From Microbacterium saccharophilum (GTDB lineage: Bacteria > Actinomycetota > Actinomycetes > Actinomycetales > Microbacteriaceae), in the NCBI RefSeq assembly GCF_007992455.1, contig NZ_BKAH01000002.1:124001-188000 (forward strand): DNA of 64,000 nucleotides, read 5' to 3'. The notes under the pieces were generated by a model. The model had not been told where the DNA came from. It was given only the letters and a program-made list of their open reading frames with translations, and ran no database searches. Positions 1 to 7,616 of the stretch are shown here, one piece after another. Each line of letters opens with the position of its first letter. Within the stretch, counting starts at the first letter, position 1. The translations under genes were made by a program, and so were the position numbers.

Positions 1-1
1 G

Positions 2-1660
2 CAGACTCCGCCCGAACCGGGCCCGCAGCCGAAGGGGTGGTCGTGGCGTGACCGGGCCCGCGGCTCGGTCGTCAAGGGCACCGTCCTCGACCCCGGCACC
101 GAGCCGCTGGACGGGATCGAGGCGTTCCAGACCGCGTACGTGCCCGATCGGCTCCTCCTCTCCGGCGGGGAGAAGGGTGCGCTGCTGCCCGACAACCTCG
201 AGCGGGTCCGCCGTGCGGCGGGTGCGTTCGGCTGGGGCGTCGAGCGCGAGGCGCTGGACGGCAGCGAGACGGACGACGACGCGCCGCCGCCGGAGCCGCG
301 GTTTCCCGGTGCACCGGTCGTCATCCGCGTGCGCCTCACGACGCCGGACGGCGACCGGGGGGTCTCACCCGCGCTGCCGGACGCCTGGCGCGTGCTGCAG
401 CAGGTGCGGCGCGACGCCCTCGGCGGCGATCCGGTGCGGTCCCGGGACGGCCGCGTGGACGCCGCCGCGACGCTGCGGGCCGCGGGCCTCGACCGCGTCG
501 GCCTCGACCACCTGCTCACCGTCGACCCCGTCGGGCTGAACCCGTACACGAAGTCCAACCCGTACACGAAGTCCAACCCGTACACGAAGTCGAACCCGTA
601 CACGAAGTCGAACCCCTACACGAAGTCCAATCCCGTCGGCGAGTACGGCGAAGCCGGCCTCGGCGGGCGGCAGCCCGTCGCGTGGGTGGGCCCGCCGCTC
701 GTGCGCACCGAGCCGGCGAAGGGGCGCCGTCGCGCGGTGGTGGCCGTGCTCGACACGGGCGCGGGCGTCCACTCCTGGCTGCCCGACGACATCGTCGACC
801 GGGACGTGCAGATCGACGGACGCCCTCTGGGGCTCACCGACGAGGCCGACCCGGAGGTGTACCCCGACCTCTACGGTCCGCTCGACGGCGAACTCGACCC
901 CGTCGCCGGGCACGGCACGTTCATCGCCGGCATCGTGCGGCAGGCGGCACCGGATGCCGACATCCTGGCGATCCGTGTGGCCGACGCGCTGGGGATCGTG
1001 GAGGAGTCGGCGCTCCTGCGGGTGATCGAGGACCTCGGCGTGCTCGTGCACCGGTACCGCACCGGGCAGGGCGGGGGGCGACCGGTCGACGTGCTGAACC
1101 TGTCGCTCGGGTACTACCACGAGACCCCGCAGGACGGGCTGTACACCCGCGACCTGTACGACCTGCTCGCCGCGCTCCGCGCGCTCGGGACCGCGGTCGT
1201 CGTCTCGGCCGGGAACGACGCGATCGACCGGCCGACGTTCCCGGCGTCGCTGTGGCCGTGGCCCGGGTCCGACAACGGGATCCTGCCGGACGGCGGCGCC
1301 GCGCACGTCTCCGTCGGGGCGCTCAACCCGAACGGCTGGACGACGGCGCTGTTCTCCAACGTCGGCCCGTGGGTGCGCACCTACGCCGTGGGCGCCGGCG
1401 TCGTCAGCACGATCCCCGACTTCCGCGGCGGCATCCAGGCGACGGCGCGCGACGACCAGTACGGGCGCCGCCGGCTCACGATCGGCCCCGAGGACTTCCG
1501 CGGCGGGTTCGCCGTCTGGAGCGGCACCTCCTTCGCGGCGCCGCTCGTGGCGGGCCGGATCGCGGCGGCCCTCACCGATCTCCCGGCCGAACCGGAGAAG
1601 GCCGAGGACGCGGTGGCGGGCATCGCGAAGGCGGCGGAGGCGGTGATCGCCCCGGACTGA
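2..1660 (+). CDS. S8 family (subtilisin-like) serine peptidase, 5'-truncated by window edge
   Basis: The reading frame is open from base 2, and the first 46 codons read like real protein, so the gene begins upstream of the window; the internal GTG at 140 is not a convincing start. All subtilisin landmarks are present: catalytic Asp in AVLDTG (codon 752-754), catalytic His in GHGTFIAG (911-913), the oxyanion Asn in VVVSAGND, and catalytic Ser in SGTSFAAP (1529-1531). Roughly 180 residues of non-catalytic sequence precede the Asp and end in five NPYTKS repeats, so the layout is prodomain-like region, repeat linker, protease. No C-terminal membrane anchor is visible. A TPR-CHAT protease gene follows after 53 bp on the same strand. 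The family is sure; the substrate, the location in the cell and the N-terminal end cannot be seen. Confidence 0.95.
   Translation, partial: QTPPEPGPQPKGWSWRDRARGSVVKGTVLDPGTEPLDGIEAFQTAYVPDRLLLSGGEKGALLPDNLERVRRAAGAFGWGVEREALDGSETDDDAPPPEPRFPGAPVVIRVRLTTPDGDRGVSPALPDAWRVLQQVRRDALGGDPVRSRDGRVDAAATLRAAGLDRVGLDHLLTVDPVGLNPYTKSNPYTKSNPYTKSNPYTKSNPYTKSNPVGEYGEAGLGGRQPVAWVGPPLVRTEPAKGRRRAVVAVLDTGAGVHSWLPDDIVDRDVQIDGRPLGLTDEADPEVYPDLYGPLDGELDPVAGHGTFIAGIVRQAAPDADILAIRVADALGIVEESALLRVIEDLGVLVHRYRTGQGGGRPVDVLNLSLGYYHETPQDGLYTRDLYDLLAALRALGTAVVVSAGNDAIDRPTFPASLWPWPGSDNGILPDGGAAHVSVGALNPNGWTTALFSNVGPWVRTYAVGAGVVSTIPDFRGGIQATARDDQYGRRRLTIGPEDFRGGFAVWSGTSFAAPLVAGRIAAALTDLPAEPEKAEDAVAGIAKAAEAVIAPD
539..628 (+). 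repeat. Five tandem 18-bp units encoding NPYTKS
   Basis: Five exact-length 18-bp units encode the hexapeptide Asn-Pro-Tyr-Thr-Lys-Ser five times, and a partial sixth copy (Asn-Pro) follows. The protein repeat is perfect, while the DNA copies differ at a few third positions (TCC/TCG for Ser, TAC preceded by CCG/CCC for Pro). Synonymous drift with an unchanged peptide suggests selection on the peptide and not only recent slippage. The array sits between the N-terminal region and the catalytic domain of the S8 protease. Confidence 0.97.
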
Positions 1661-1713
1661 GGCCGGCGCCGGAATCGTCGCGCAGGGGGCGCGAGGCAGG
1701 GCATGCTGTCAGG

Positions 1714-4191
1714 GTGACCCCCACCGCGGACGAGCTCCACCGACGGGGCCTCCGTCTGACGAACGAGCGCCGCTACGCCGACGCGCGGCGTGTGCTCGAT
1801 CAGGCGGCGGCGGCCGCCGTCGACCCCGATCTGGCTGCGCGCATCGCCGGGACGCTCTCCTATGTCCTCGTTCAGACCGGCGACCCGCAGGCCGCGGAAC
1901 GACTGTGCCGCGACGCGGTCGCCGCGGACGGGCTGAGCGCCCACACGCGGGGTGTGCTGGCCGGGCAGCTCGGGAGTCTCCTGGCCAATCAGGGCCGGCT
2001 CGATGAGGCGCTCGTGTGGCTGGAACGGGCCATCTCCACCATCCCGGACGATCCCGTGGCGGTGGCCAACATCCGCATGAACCGCAGCGTGCTGCTCATG
2101 CAGCGCGGCGACCTCGTCGCCAGCACGGCCGACCTCGAGGAGGCCGTCGCGGCCTTCGCGGAGCACGGCGACGCGGTGGACGTCGCCGAGGCCCAGCACA
2201 ACCTCGGCTACGTCTCCCTCCTCGGCGGCGACATCGTGCGCGCGATGCGGGAGATGGCCGCGGCGCGACCCGCGATCGCCGCGGCCTCACCCGCGAACGC
2301 CGCGATCGGCGACGTCGACCGGGCGGAGGTGCTCCGCGACGCCGGCCTCGTGACCGAGGCGGAGCGGCTGCTGGCACGCGCCGCATCCGTCTTCGGCGAG
2401 AACCGGATGCCGCAGGCCCGCGGCGAGGCCGAGTTCCACCTCGCGCGCTCGCTGCTCCGGCACGACACCGCCCGGGCCGCCGCCACCGCCCGCGCGGCGG
2501 CCCGCCGGTTCAAGCGGCTCGGCAACCGGCTCTGGGCCGCGCGGGCCGAGGCGATCCTCCAGCGCGCCGCATTCGCCGGGGGAGCGCTGGACCGCGCGGG
2601 CCGGCGCTTCCCGGAGATGCGCCGCCGCCCGACGCCGGAGGACGTCCGCCGCGTCGCCCGGGTCCTCGATGCCGGCGGGCTGCGCAGCGACGCCGCCGCC
2701 CTGCGGCTCGCGCAGGAGCTGTGGCGCGCACGGCGGGACGCCCCCGCCGGGCGGCTGCCGCGACTGCCGGCATCCGCATCGGTCGAGGTCCGCCTCCTCG
2801 CGGACGAGGTCCGCGCGGCACGCGCCCTCCGCGCCGGCCGTGTCGCCGAGACCCGCCGGCACGCGGCGCGCGGCCTCGATGAGCTCGCCGCATCGCAGGC
2901 CTCCTTCGGCAGCCTCGACCTGCAGACCTCCCTCGTCATGCACGGCAGCGGGCTCATGCTCGCCGGCCTCGACGCCGCCGTGCAGTCCGGCCGTCCCGAT
3001 GTCGTCTTCGAGTGGTCCGAGCGCGCCCGGCACCTCAGCATCCAGGTGCTGCCGCTGCGCCCGCCGCCCGACCCGGAGCTCGCCGGCGACCTCGCCGAAC
3101 TGCGCGTCCTGCGCGCGGATCTCGCCGGCGCCGACTGGCTGTCCGACCCCCGCGCCGTCGAGCTCGGCGAGCGGCTCCGGCAGCGCCAGTGGACGACGAC
3201 CGGCGCGCGCGGCGTCGAGGAGCGCGTCGGCCTCGGGGCGGTGCGGGCGACGCTCGACGCCGATACCGCCGTCCTCTCCTTCGTCTTCAGCGGGAAGGAC
3301 ATGCACTGCCTCGTCGTCACCCGCGACGCGGAGGCCGTCGTCCCCCTGCCGGGATGGGACGATGCGCGCACCGCGCTGGCGGGCCTCCGCTCCGACCTCG
3401 ACGTCGCGGCGTCGGTGCGCTCCGGCCCGATGGTCGCCGTGATCCGACGTGGGCTCGACGCCCGGCTCGCCGCCCTGTCGGCAGCCCTGCTCGACGGACC
3501 GCTGCGGCGCACCGCTGCCCGGCGCCTCGTGCTGACCGCGCCGGGCGTCCTCGCCGGACTGCCGTGGGGGATGCTGCCCGCGCTGCAGGGCCGCGCGTTC
3601 ACCCTGGCCGGCTCGGTGACGCGGTGGGTGCGCGGCCGCTCCGCCGCCGCGCCGATCACGAGCGCCGGGTTCGCCGCCGGCCCGCGCGTCGCCCGCGGCG
3701 AGGAAGAGGTCGCCCGCGCGGCATCCGCGTGGCCCTCACCGCCCCTGCTGCGCGGGGGCGACGCGACGGTCGATGCGGTCTCGGCGCTCGGCGGCGAGGT
3801 GGACCTGCTGCACGTCGCCGCGCACGGCCGGCACGCCGTGGACAACCCGCTCTTCTCCGGTCTCGAGCTCGCCGACGGCGTGCTGTTCGGCTATGACATC
3901 GACCGGATGCCGCGCGTCCCGGCCACCGTCGTCCTGTCGGCCTGCGAGGTCGGCCGCTCGGCGGTGCGCTGGGGGGAGGAGGCGGTGGGGATGACGCGGT
4001 CGTGGCTGCACGCCGGCGCCCGGTGCGTCGTCGCCGCCCCGGTCGTGGTCGCCGACGACGAGGCCTGCGAACTCCTCGCGGCCATGCACGAAGGCCTCGC
4101 GGCGGGTCGTCGGCCCGCCGACGCGCTCGCCGACGCGACCGCGCGCACCGGCATCCTCGCGCCCTTCCAGGCGCACGGCGACGGCCTCTGA
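1714..4191 (+). CDS. TPR-CHAT domain protein (caspase-like cysteine protease)
   Basis: The 825-residue protein starts with helical TPR-like repeats (about residues 5-280; for example NLGYVSLLGGDIVRAMREM), continues through a helical middle region, and ends in a CHAT domain (about 560-825). The caspase-type dyad is visible: His704 in HVAAHGRH and Cys744 in VLSACEVG, followed by the usual MTRSWLHAGARCVVAAPV strand-helix. CHAT proteases are clan CD relatives of caspases and separase, often fused to TPRs that sense a partner. I chose the GTG at 1714 because the TPR homology begins there and a -10-like CATGCT lies 6 nt upstream (1702-1707); the same frame is open far upstream but only as a shadow of the S8 gene. 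It probably forms an operon with the S8 protease. Partner and trigger are unknown. Confidence 0.93.
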   Translation: MTPTADELHRRGLRLTNERRYADARRVLDQAAAAAVDPDLAARIAGTLSYVLVQTGDPQAAERLCRDAVAADGLSAHTRGVLAGQLGSLLANQGRLDEALVWLERAISTIPDDPVAVANIRMNRSVLLMQRGDLVASTADLEEAVAAFAEHGDAVDVAEAQHNLGYVSLLGGDIVRAMREMAAARPAIAAASPANAAIGDVDRAEVLRDAGLVTEAERLLARAASVFGENRMPQARGEAEFHLARSLLRHDTARAAATARAAARRFKRLGNRLWAARAEAILQRAAFAGGALDRAGRRFPEMRRRPTPEDVRRVARVLDAGGLRSDAAALRLAQELWRARRDAPAGRLPRLPASASVEVRLLADEVRAARALRAGRVAETRRHAARGLDELAASQASFGSLDLQTSLVMHGSGLMLAGLDAAVQSGRPDVVFEWSERARHLSIQVLPLRPPPDPELAGDLAELRVLRADLAGADWLSDPRAVELGERLRQRQWTTTGARGVEERVGLGAVRATLDADTAVLSFVFSGKDMHCLVVTRDAEAVVPLPGWDDARTALAGLRSDLDVAASVRSGPMVAVIRRGLDARLAALSAALLDGPLRRTAARRLVLTAPGVLAGLPWGMLPALQGRAFTLAGSVTRWVRGRSAAAPITSAGFAAGPRVARGEEEVARAASAWPSPPLLRGGDATVDAVSALGGEVDLLHVAAHGRHAVDNPLFSGLELADGVLFGYDIDRMPRVPATVVLSACEVGRSAVRWGEEAVGMTRSWLHAGARCVVAAPVVVADDEACELLAAMHEGLAAGRRPADALADATARTGILAPFQAHGDGL

Positions 4192-4390
4192 TCGCCTCGC
4201 TCCTCGCCGCCGCAGCCGATTCCGCGGCGCGTGTATCAGGGTGGGTGCGGACTGCTCTTGATGCATGGAACGACAGTGCGGGCGGATCGGCTGGATCCCG
4301 CCCCGATCACCTCTGGGGGATCGCCGCCCTGCTGGGGGCGCGCTGGTGAGTCATTCCGAGGACGGCCGTCCGGGGGTTCACGCCCGTCCA

Positions 4391-4424
4391 GGGGCCGGTG
4401 GCATTGGGGGATGCCATCGGCCCC
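4391..4424. terminator. Strong terminator-like hairpin between convergent genes
   Basis: A 14-bp stem (4391-4404 with 4411-4424) contains one G-T wobble and has a 6-nt loop TGGGGG. It lies in the 295-bp gap between the CHAT gene and the convergent LysR-like gene, so it could stop transcription from either side. No T-run follows, as is usual in high-GC actinobacteria. I see no gene in the rest of the 4192-4486 gap. Confidence 0.65.
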
Positions 4425-4486
4425 GGTCCGGCCACCGGCCGGGGCCGGACGGCGACGCCCCGGTCCGGCCGGCGACGCCCGGCGGG

Positions 4487-5221
4487 TCAGGAGCGCGACG
4501 AGTTCGCGGTGCGCCCGCGCACGATGCCGATGAAGGCGTCCACGAGCGGGGAGGCCTCATCGCGCGGCCACGCCAGCGCGACGGTGGAGGTCGGCCCGTC
4601 GGTCAGGACGCGGTGGTCGGCGTCCTTCCGGTGGTGCAGGCGCGCCAGCGACATCGGCACGATCACGATCCCGACGCCGGCCGCGACCGTGGCGATCGCG
4701 TCCGCGGTCGTCTCCGGCGGCGCGAAGGCGGGAGCGACGGCATCCGGGACGTGCACAGCCAGCACGTCGTCCTCCGGGACGATGAGGATCTCACCCGCGA
4801 GATCGGCGAGGGTCAGCTCGTCGGCGGCGGTGAGGTGCGAATCGGCGGCGCAGACGACGACGGGCAGCTCGTCGTACAGCGGGATGACGTGCAGCGCCGC
4901 CCCGTCCACGGGAAGACGCACCAGGGCGACATCGGCCCCGCCGCCGCGCAGCGCGTCGAGCTGCGTCGCGACGGAGAGCGGGACGAGTTCGACCGCGATG
5001 CCCGGCATCCGCTCCTGCCACCGGTCGATCCACGAGCCGACGGTCGCGCCGGGGATCGTCCCCAGCCGGAGCGGCCCCGCGGGCAGCGATGTCGCCTCGA
5101 CCGGCTCGGGCTTCTTCGGGGTCTTGACCGGCCGCGGCGCGCCCTGCGGAGACTTCCGCCGGACGGCGCCGGGCCGCGCCGGTCGGCCGCGCCCCCGCTG
5201 AGAACCTCCGCCTGCCGCCAT
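4487..5221 (-). CDS. LysR-type substrate-binding domain protein without HTH
   Basis: The 244-residue protein has the effector-binding fold of LysR regulators (about residues 48-235): it opens with PLRLGTIPGATVGSWIDRW, has two lobes, and includes DVALVRLPVD and GVGIVIVPMSLARL. A LysR protein normally starts with a winged HTH of about 60 residues and is about 300 long. Here the HTH is absent and is replaced by about 45 basic, Pro/Gly-rich residues including GRGRPARPG, which resembles an AT-hook. The C-terminus ends in a short basic tail (GIVRGRTANSSRS). The start codon is 32 bp from the divergent DUF1304 start, so the two share a promoter region. It could be a ligand sensor that acts through the basic tail or through a partner. 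Fold confident, role unknown. Confidence 0.85.
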   Translation of the reverse strand: MAAGGGSQRGRGRPARPGAVRRKSPQGAPRPVKTPKKPEPVEATSLPAGPLRLGTIPGATVGSWIDRWQERMPGIAVELVPLSVATQLDALRGGGADVALVRLPVDGAALHVIPLYDELPVVVCAADSHLTAADELTLADLAGEILIVPEDDVLAVHVPDAVAPAFAPPETTADAIATVAAGVGIVIVPMSLARLHHRKDADHRVLTDGPTSTVALAWPRDEASPLVDAFIGIVRGRTANSSRS

Positions 5222-5241
5222 GGGTTTCAGCGTAGCCGCGC

Positions 5242-5247
5242 TATCGT
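5242..5247 (+). promoter_or_regulatory. -10 element TATCGT placing the transcript start at the ATG (leaderless)
   Basis: TATCGT lies 6 nt before the ATG at 5254 with no Shine-Dalgarno sequence between. This spacing puts transcription initiation at or next to the start codon. The same arrangement recurs at many genes in this window. Confidence 0.6.
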
Positions 5248-5253
5248 CTGCTC

Positions 5254-5652
5254 ATGGTGCCCCTCATCGCGACGGTCGTCGCGGCCCTGGCCGCTCTGCT
5301 GCACGTGTACATCTTCGTGATGGAGAGCATCCAGTGGACCCAGCCGCGCGTGTGGAAGCGGTTCGGCGTGCCCGACCAGGCGGCGGCCGAGACGACCCGA
5401 CCGCTCGCGTACAACCAGGGCTTCTACAACCTGTTCCTCGCGATCGGCGTCATCATCGGGCTCGCCCTGTTCTGGGCGGGCGGAGCGGGAACGGTCGCCG
5501 ATGTCGCGGGCCGGACGCTCGTGCTGTTCGGCCTGGGCTCCATGCTCGCCGCCGCGCTCGTGCTGACCACGAGCGGCGCGAAGTACCTGCGGCCCGCACT
5601 GATCCAGGGCACGCTGCCGCTCATCGGCTTCGTCCTGATGCTCTTCGCCTGA
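5254..5652 (+). CDS. DUF1304 family small membrane protein
   Basis: The 132-residue protein has four hydrophobic segments (about 4-24, 65-82, 88-106, 113-131) and the family's conserved first-loop sequence around ESIQWTQPRVWKRFGV together with NQGFYNLFLA. This matches the DUF1304 (YqjF-like) family in length and motif order. The function of the family is not established. It is transcribed divergently from the LysR-type ligand-binding gene, which may regulate it. The start is set by the -10 element 6 nt upstream. Confidence 0.9.
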   Translation: MVPLIATVVAALAALLHVYIFVMESIQWTQPRVWKRFGVPDQAAAETTRPLAYNQGFYNLFLAIGVIIGLALFWAGGAGTVADVAGRTLVLFGLGSMLAAALVLTTSGAKYLRPALIQGTLPLIGFVLMLFA

Positions 5653-5681
5653 GCCGCGGGCCGCCCCCGCGTCGAGCCCCG

Positions 5682-6266
5682 TCACCGGCACGCTGACCAC
5701 TGCCCGCGCCCGGCCGTCTCCGCGTCGGCCTCGAGGGCGGAGAGGAGCGCGGCATGCGTCACGTTCGGGGGGACGCGGAGCGCCGCCGCCTGGCCCGCTG
5801 CGACGAGCTCACCGGCGACGAACCGGCCGTCGTCGGTCCACAGGTGCAGCAGCCGGCGGCCGTACCGGTCCTGCGGCTCCGCCTCGACGGCCGCCCACAC
5901 CCGCGCTCCTTCGAGGAGCAGGCGGGCAAGGTGATCGCGCGCCGCATCCGCGCCGCAATCGAGGGTGGGCTTCCCCTCCGGGGCGTCGATGCCGATGATC
6001 CGCACCCGCACGGCATCCGTCGGCCCGAGGAGTTTCGCCCGATCCACGGGACGCGCCCGGATGGTGTCGCCGTCGTAGGCGTACTCCATCGTCATCGCGA
6101 TGGCGTCGGCGGGCCGGGGCGGCGTCTGGATCGCGACGGGGACGTCCGGCGGTGCCGCGTCCGGTCCGGAGCGGCGCTCCACGGCGATCCACGCGGCGAA
6201 GAGGATCGCGGCCGCGAGCACGAGCACGCCGAAGAGGCCTGCGCGAGGGTGCGGACGCCGTGCCAT
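5682..6266 (-). CDS. Membrane-anchored or secreted thermonuclease (SNase) family protein
   Basis: The 194-residue protein has an N-terminal hydrophobic helix (about 11-28) after basic residues, so it is exported or anchored with the nuclease outside. The staphylococcal-nuclease core follows: YDGDTIRA (Ca-binding Asp), VRIIGIDAPEGK (catalytic Arg, Asp and Glu), a Cys in place of the usual loop, and RYGRRLLHLW (second catalytic Arg). All active-site positions that I can align are kept. It is probably an extracellular Ca-dependent DNA/RNA nuclease. It stands alone and converges with the DUF1304 gene with only 29 bp between. Confidence 0.92.
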   Translation of the reverse strand: MARRPHPRAGLFGVLVLAAAILFAAWIAVERRSGPDAAPPDVPVAIQTPPRPADAIAMTMEYAYDGDTIRARPVDRAKLLGPTDAVRVRIIGIDAPEGKPTLDCGADAARDHLARLLLEGARVWAAVEAEPQDRYGRRLLHLWTDDGRFVAGELVAAGQAAALRVPPNVTHAALLSALEADAETAGRGQWSACR

Positions 6267-6317
6267 CCGCCGATGCTGGCGGCGGCCGGTGACGTCGTTC
6301 CGGGGGGATGCCGGCGG

Positions 6318-6725
6318 TCAGGCCGCCAGGCGCAGGCCGCGCGGATCGGTGGCGACGCGCTCGTTCTCGCCGACGCTCTCGTCGTCGCGGATCAGGGAGC
6401 CGACCGCCACGCGGGCGTTCGCGCCCACGTACGCGCGGACGCCGATCTTGGCGCGCGCGCCGATGGCGGCACCCGGGCCGATGTGCGCGTGCGGCGCGAT
6501 CTCCGCCTCGGGGCCGATGACGGCATCCGGCTCGATCCAGACCCCGCGGCCGATGTGCGCGCCCGCGGCGACCTGCACGCCCGGCTCGACGTACGCACCC
6601 TGTTCGACGAGCGCGGTCGGGTGCACCTTGGCGCCGTTCGCGATCAAGCCCCGCCCGTTGACGTGCTTGCGGTATCGCAGCGTCTCGCCCCGGTCGTTCT
6701 CGATGTCGACGTAGTTCTTGCCCAC
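6318..6725 (-). CDS. Left-handed beta-helix (hexapeptide repeat) protein
   Basis: The 135-residue protein consists almost entirely of hexapeptide repeats from about residue 20 on (GLIANGAKV, HPTALV, GAHIGRGVWI, DAVIGPEAEI, GARAKIGV), the signature of left-handed beta-helix acyltransferases and gamma-carbonic anhydrases. It is shorter than a complete acetyltransferase and I see no acceptor-binding or zinc-binding histidine set, so the chemistry is uncertain. I chose the GTG at 6725 because AGGAGG lies 4 nt upstream of it on the minus strand, among the best Shine-Dalgarno sequences in the window; the frame stays open much further upstream only as a shadow of the YitT gene. Confidence 0.85.
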   Translation of the reverse strand: MGKNYVDIENDRGETLRYRKHVNGRGLIANGAKVHPTALVEQGAYVEPGVQVAAGAHIGRGVWIEPDAVIGPEAEIAPHAHIGPGAAIGARAKIGVRAYVGANARVAVGSLIRDDESVGENERVATDPRGLRLAA

Positions 6726-6821
6726 TGGTCCTCCTAGATGAATGACAACCGTGTCAGGGGGCCGGGCATTCCCCGCGGGCCCCCGTTCCGCAGGTCCATA
6801 GGGATTTGTCAGGATGGGCTG

Positions 6822-7478
6822 ATGAGCGATCCTTCCGGCGGTTCCGAGACGACGACCGGACCCTCCCTCGTCTTCGAGGGGACCACCGCGCCCCACACGC
6901 TCGCCGACGATGTGCTCGGCATCCTCACCGGCACCTTCGCGGCATCTCTGGGACTGCACCTGCTGCACGCCTCGGAGGCCGTCACCGGCGGCACCGCGGG
7001 GCTGTCGCTCCTCCTCGGCTATGCGACACCGTGGCCGTTCTGGGTGCTCTTCGCCGTCATCAACATCCCGTTCGCGGTGCTCGCGGTGGTCAAGAAGGGC
7101 TGGGACTTCACGATCCGCACCGTCATCTGCATCGCGCTGGTGTCCGGGTTCGCGCTCGTCCACGAGACCTTCTTCGCGATCGAGCGGCTGCAGCCGCTGT
7201 ACGGCACGCTCGCCGGGAATCTGCTGGCCGGCATCGGGATGCTGATCCTGTTCCGACACGGCGGCAGCGTCGGCGGCATCCACGTCGTCGGCCTCCTCAT
7301 CCAGGAGCGCACGGGCGTGCGTGCCGGATGGACCCTCATGCTGTTCGACGTCCTCGTGATCCTGATCGCACTGCTCGTCGTGCCGTGGCCGAACGTGCTC
7401 ATGAGCGCGGCCGGGGCGGTACTGCTGAACCTCGTCCTGGCGCTCAACCACCGCCCGGGCCGCTACATCGGCCGCTGA
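6822..7478 (+). CDS. YitT family integral membrane protein
   Basis: The 218-residue protein has five to six transmembrane segments (about 30-50, 65-85, 90-108, 125-142, 170-195, 197-210) and the family motif GGSVGGIHVVGLLIQERTGV, close to the conserved YitT/DUF161 glycine-rich stretch. It lacks the soluble C-terminal DUF2179 domain of many Firmicutes members, as usual for the short actinobacterial form. The transported substrate is not known. The start at 6822 is supported by CAGGAT 6 nt upstream (6810-6815) used as a leaderless-type -10. Confidence 0.88.
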   Translation: MSDPSGGSETTTGPSLVFEGTTAPHTLADDVLGILTGTFAASLGLHLLHASEAVTGGTAGLSLLLGYATPWPFWVLFAVINIPFAVLAVVKKGWDFTIRTVICIALVSGFALVHETFFAIERLQPLYGTLAGNLLAGIGMLILFRHGGSVGGIHVVGLLIQERTGVRAGWTLMLFDVLVILIALLVVPWPNVLMSAAGAVLLNLVLALNHRPGRYIGR

Positions 7479-7581
7479 ACCGGGTGCCGTGCGAACGGCA
7501 GGATCGGGTGTGACTGGTGAGGCCAGTGACCGCTCATCCGCCCCAGGAGTCACGTCGGATCCTGCGGATCGCCTCGCGCCC

Positions 7582-7614
7582 CGCGCCGAATCGGCGCGCC
7601 GGCCGCGCGGCCGG
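7582..7614. terminator. Two adjacent palindromes between convergent genes
   Basis: The convergent gap holds CGCGCCGA-A-TCGGCGCG (7582-7598) immediately followed by the perfect 16-bp palindrome CCGGCCGCGCGGCCGG (7599-7614), which ends 2 bp from the Nei-type gene's stop codon. A weaker ACTGG/CCAGT hairpin lies at about 7510-7525. They are likely intrinsic terminators for both flanking genes; no U-tract is present. Confidence 0.5.
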
Positions 7615-7616
7615 GG

